Assembly: GCF_001644665.1 (NCBI RefSeq)
Contig: NZ_CP011393.1
Coordinates: 1,997,853-2,061,852 of the forward strand
Direction of reading: 5' to 3'
Length of the DNA: 64,000 nucleotides
DNA from: Fervidobacterium pennivorans
GTDB lineage: Bacteria; Thermotogota; Thermotogae; Thermotogales; Fervidobacteriaceae
Positions 62,188-64,000 of the stretch are shown here, piece after piece (position 1 is the first letter of the stretch; every line of letters starts with the position of its first letter). The position numbers were made by a program, and so were the translations under genes. The notes under the pieces are model-generated. The model was not told the DNA's origin. It made no database searches and saw nothing but the letters and a program-made list of their open reading frames with translations.

Positions 62188-62808
62188 CTATCTTTCTCCA
62201 GGCATAATCACCTTGTCTATATATACCATATTCCTGTGCCTCTTGTGCACTCATGAAGAAATCTCTATCGGTGTCTTTTTCTATCTTTTCTATGGGTTGT
62301 CCAGTGTGTTTGCTGAGAATTTCGTTTATGAGATGTTTAATTCTTAAAAGCTCTTTTGTCAGTATTTCTACATCCTTGGCAGTTCCCTCAGCACCACCGA
62401 GTGGTTGGTGAATCATTATACGACTATTTGGAAGCGAAAATCTCTTTCCTTTTGTACCCGCCGCCAAAAGCACCGCAGCCATCGATGCCGCCTGACCAAT
62501 ACAGATAGTTGCAACATCACATTTTACATATTGCATCGTATCGTATATTGCAAGCCCAGCTGTTACTAAGCTCCCGGTGAGTTGATGTAAAGTTGTATAT
62601 CTTTGTCTGGGTTCTCTGCCTCCAAGAATAATAATTGTGCTACAACCAAATTCGCTACATGGTCGTCTATAGCGCTACCAAGGAATATAATCCTATCTTT
62701 TAGTAACCTTGAATAAATATCGTAAGCACGTTCATATCTACCGGTTGTTTCGATAACTATTGGAACATATTGGTCAAGTATTTTTTTCATTTCTTTATCC
62801 ATATCCAT
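62188..62808 (-). pseudogene. clpP: ATP-dependent Clp protease proteolytic subunit, two frame breaks (probably intact gene)
   Basis: Serine protease core of Clp. The first frame (62566-62808) ends at LYINSPG; the next (62159-62536) starts at [30 protein letters not shown], carrying the catalytic Ser, and goes on to [11 protein letters not shown] with the catalytic His. One G lost in GGAGGC near 62568 explains the first break. Near 62217 a second one-base insertion replaces the usual end GIIDKV; removing it gives [12 protein letters not shown] and a stop at 62188, a textbook ClpP end. With both corrections the length is about 206 residues. Confidence 0.88.
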
Positions 62809-62876
62809 AAGTTCTCATCTCCCCAAAGGTCTTAAAGGTGTTACTGGATTATTCTGATTGTTCCTTTTCAAACTTC

Positions 62877-64000
62877 TTACTTATTTTCTTGCTCTTTAAA
62901 TGATACTTCCTCTATTTGTGCTTTTTCTGCAAGGATTTTTGCAACCTTTGACTCTACTATCTCCATAACTACTTCGTTTCTTATATCCTGTCTGCTCCTT
63001 AATTATCGCTTCCGCTCTGTCGGGACTTACTCCCCATTCAACTGAAACTCTTTCTGCATAAGTTTTTATATCTTCCGTATCGACTTTGATATTGTTCTCT
63101 TCAGCAATTTTCTTTACAACTAAATTTTCTTTATCATATTCAAATAGTAATTTCTGAGCTCTTCGATAAGCTTCTCCTCACTGCCGTAAGTTCTGAACAT
63201 ATGAATTCGTATTTTCCGTCTTCTTTTAGATTATCTATGATGTTCTCAACAGCCCTTTCTAATTGTCTTCTCACTGATTTCTATCTCAGTAATTTCCGGA
63301 ATTTGAGCTATTATTTGTGCACGGTAGGATTCCGCTAATTCTCTATCGTATATCTCCTTGCCTTCGGTTCTGAACTTTTCTTTGAGTTGCTCAGTTGTTT
63401 CTACATTCTCGATTGCTAAGGATTTTACGAACTCGTCTGTAAACTCTGGAAGAATTCTCTTGTAAACTTCCTCTACCTCAAGGATGTATTTGTAAACAAT
63501 TTTGTCATCGCCTTTTTCGAAAGTTCTTTCGAATTTTACAACATCGCCTTTTTCCTACCAAAGAGTTGCTTTACAACTTCTCTTTCATCATCCTTCGAAA
63601 GAACGTATTCTCTTTCTTCTGCATCTCTGAGTTTCTTTTCTCCGAGCATAACTGTTTCTTTTACTTTGACCAGGTCGCCTTCCTCAGCCTGTCCATCTTT
63701 TGGCTCAAGTATGGCATTTTCCTCTATGATATATTTTACCCTCATATCTACGTAACCATCGAGGACTTCTTCTTCTTTGCCTTTCTCAATTTGAGTTTTG
63801 TGGGCTCAAACTTAACCTCTGGTTCTGTATGGAGTTCAACAACAACTTTTCCATTTTCGGCAGAGAACTTGGCATCTGCAATTTACTGGTGGGAGGAGCA
63901 GTTGAAGTTCTTCTTTGTCAAGTCTATTCTCTATTTCTTTAATTGCCTCGTTTGCGACGTAGATTTCATAGAAGGCATCTTTTAATCTTAGCTTGTAAAC
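62877..64000 (-). pseudogene. tig: Trigger factor, interrupted by several frame breaks (runs off the right edge)
   Basis: Ribosome-bound chaperone and prolyl isomerase. No long frame exists, but pieces in different phases align in order: FYEIYVANEAIKEIENRLD near 63950, then FSAENGKVVVELHTEPEVKF, KYIIEENAILEPKDGQAEEGD near 63700, a middle region, and the end VSVEWGVSPDRAEAIIK, VVMEIVESKVAKILAEKAQI with a stop at 62877. This is the order of the trigger-factor N-terminal, PPIase and C-terminal domains, and tig-clpP is a common gene pair. At least five phase changes are needed in ~1.1 kb, more than gene decay would usually show while the protein sequence remains well conserved. Confidence 0.8.

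Noticed and set aside
61900-62600. Programmed ribosomal frameshifting in yebC, clpP or lspA
   Set aside because: There are no classic slippery heptamers with stimulatory structures, both plus and minus shifts would be needed in adjacent genes, and relatives of these families do not need it.
60-64000. CRISPR arrays, insertion sequences, prophage or attachment sites
   Set aside because: No regularly spaced direct repeats, transposase motifs or phage-like genes were seen; the only recombinase is a Xer-type housekeeping enzyme.

Overview
The window looks like chromosomal DNA of a thermophilic Thermotogota bacterium, most likely a Fervidobacterium or close relative. The DNA is AT-rich and gene-dense. 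It carries two secreted subtilisin-like lipoprotein proteases of the fervidolysin (keratinase) type, small PurL with PurS and PurQ, QueH, two M42 aminopeptidases and DUF342/MinC-type proteins. I see no insertion sequences, prophage or CRISPR array. The assignment to Fervidobacterium is inference from protein families; I ran no database search.

Layout. 1-7.2 kb (+): a chemosensory-type cluster: the 3' end of a CheA-CheW-receiver hybrid, a CheB with no receiver, a receiver protein with a degenerate GGDEF end, a Cache receptor with an eroded signalling tip, a winged-helix/Rossmann regulator, an unknown protein and lgt. 7.3-10.4 kb: a small unknown gene, then fapA (DUF342, split by a frameshift) and fmt on the minus strand. 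10.6-13.2 kb (+): two paralogous exported TPR-like proteins and a PfkB kinase. 13.5-22.5 kb (-): subtilisin 1 and its Ig-like lipoprotein, two M42 peptidases with minC, an HD protein and a diguanylate cyclase. 22.6-27.1 kb (+): three pilin-like genes and a canonical chemoreceptor. 27.1-37.5 kb (-): lipoprotein 2, subtilisin 2, a diguanylate cyclase, an ABC exporter half, glutamate dehydrogenase and fhs. 37.7-46.9 kb (+): a PP-loop enzyme, rnc, xerC-like recombinase, relA/spoT, dtd, queH, an unknown, an RsbW-like kinase, a PAP2-like protein, a lytic transglycosylase and an ABC ATPase. 47.1-53.5 kb (+): uracil permease and purKECSQL. 53.7-58.2 kb: a coiled-coil exported protein, tRNA-Pro and two HD-GYP proteins. 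58.2-64 kb (-): rluD, lspA, cheR, an unknown exported protein, yebC, clpP and tig.

How the parts fit. The window is rich in c-di-GMP and chemosensory signalling: two GGDEF enzymes with intact inhibitory sites, one degenerate GGDEF, two HD-GYP proteins, two receptors, CheA, CheB and CheR. One diguanylate cyclase sits directly upstream of the second secreted protease. Protein breakdown outside the cell (subtilisins) and peptide processing inside it (M42 peptidases, glutamate dehydrogenase) suggest a peptide-fermenting life style.

The strongest anomaly is technical. Single-base frame breaks, mostly in homopolymer runs, interrupt fapA, the PP-loop gene and an HD-GYP gene, then become dense from about 59 kb to the right edge (lspA, an unknown gene, yebC twice, clpP twice, tig several times). 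In most cases a one-base correction restores a canonical protein or a clean gene junction, so sequencing error near a contig end is a better explanation than gene decay. Of the biological candidates, the most interesting are the divergent chemosensory cluster at 1-6.2 kb, the two rearranged protease/lipoprotein modules, and a PyrR-like RNA motif directly before the ribosome-binding site of the uracil permease.
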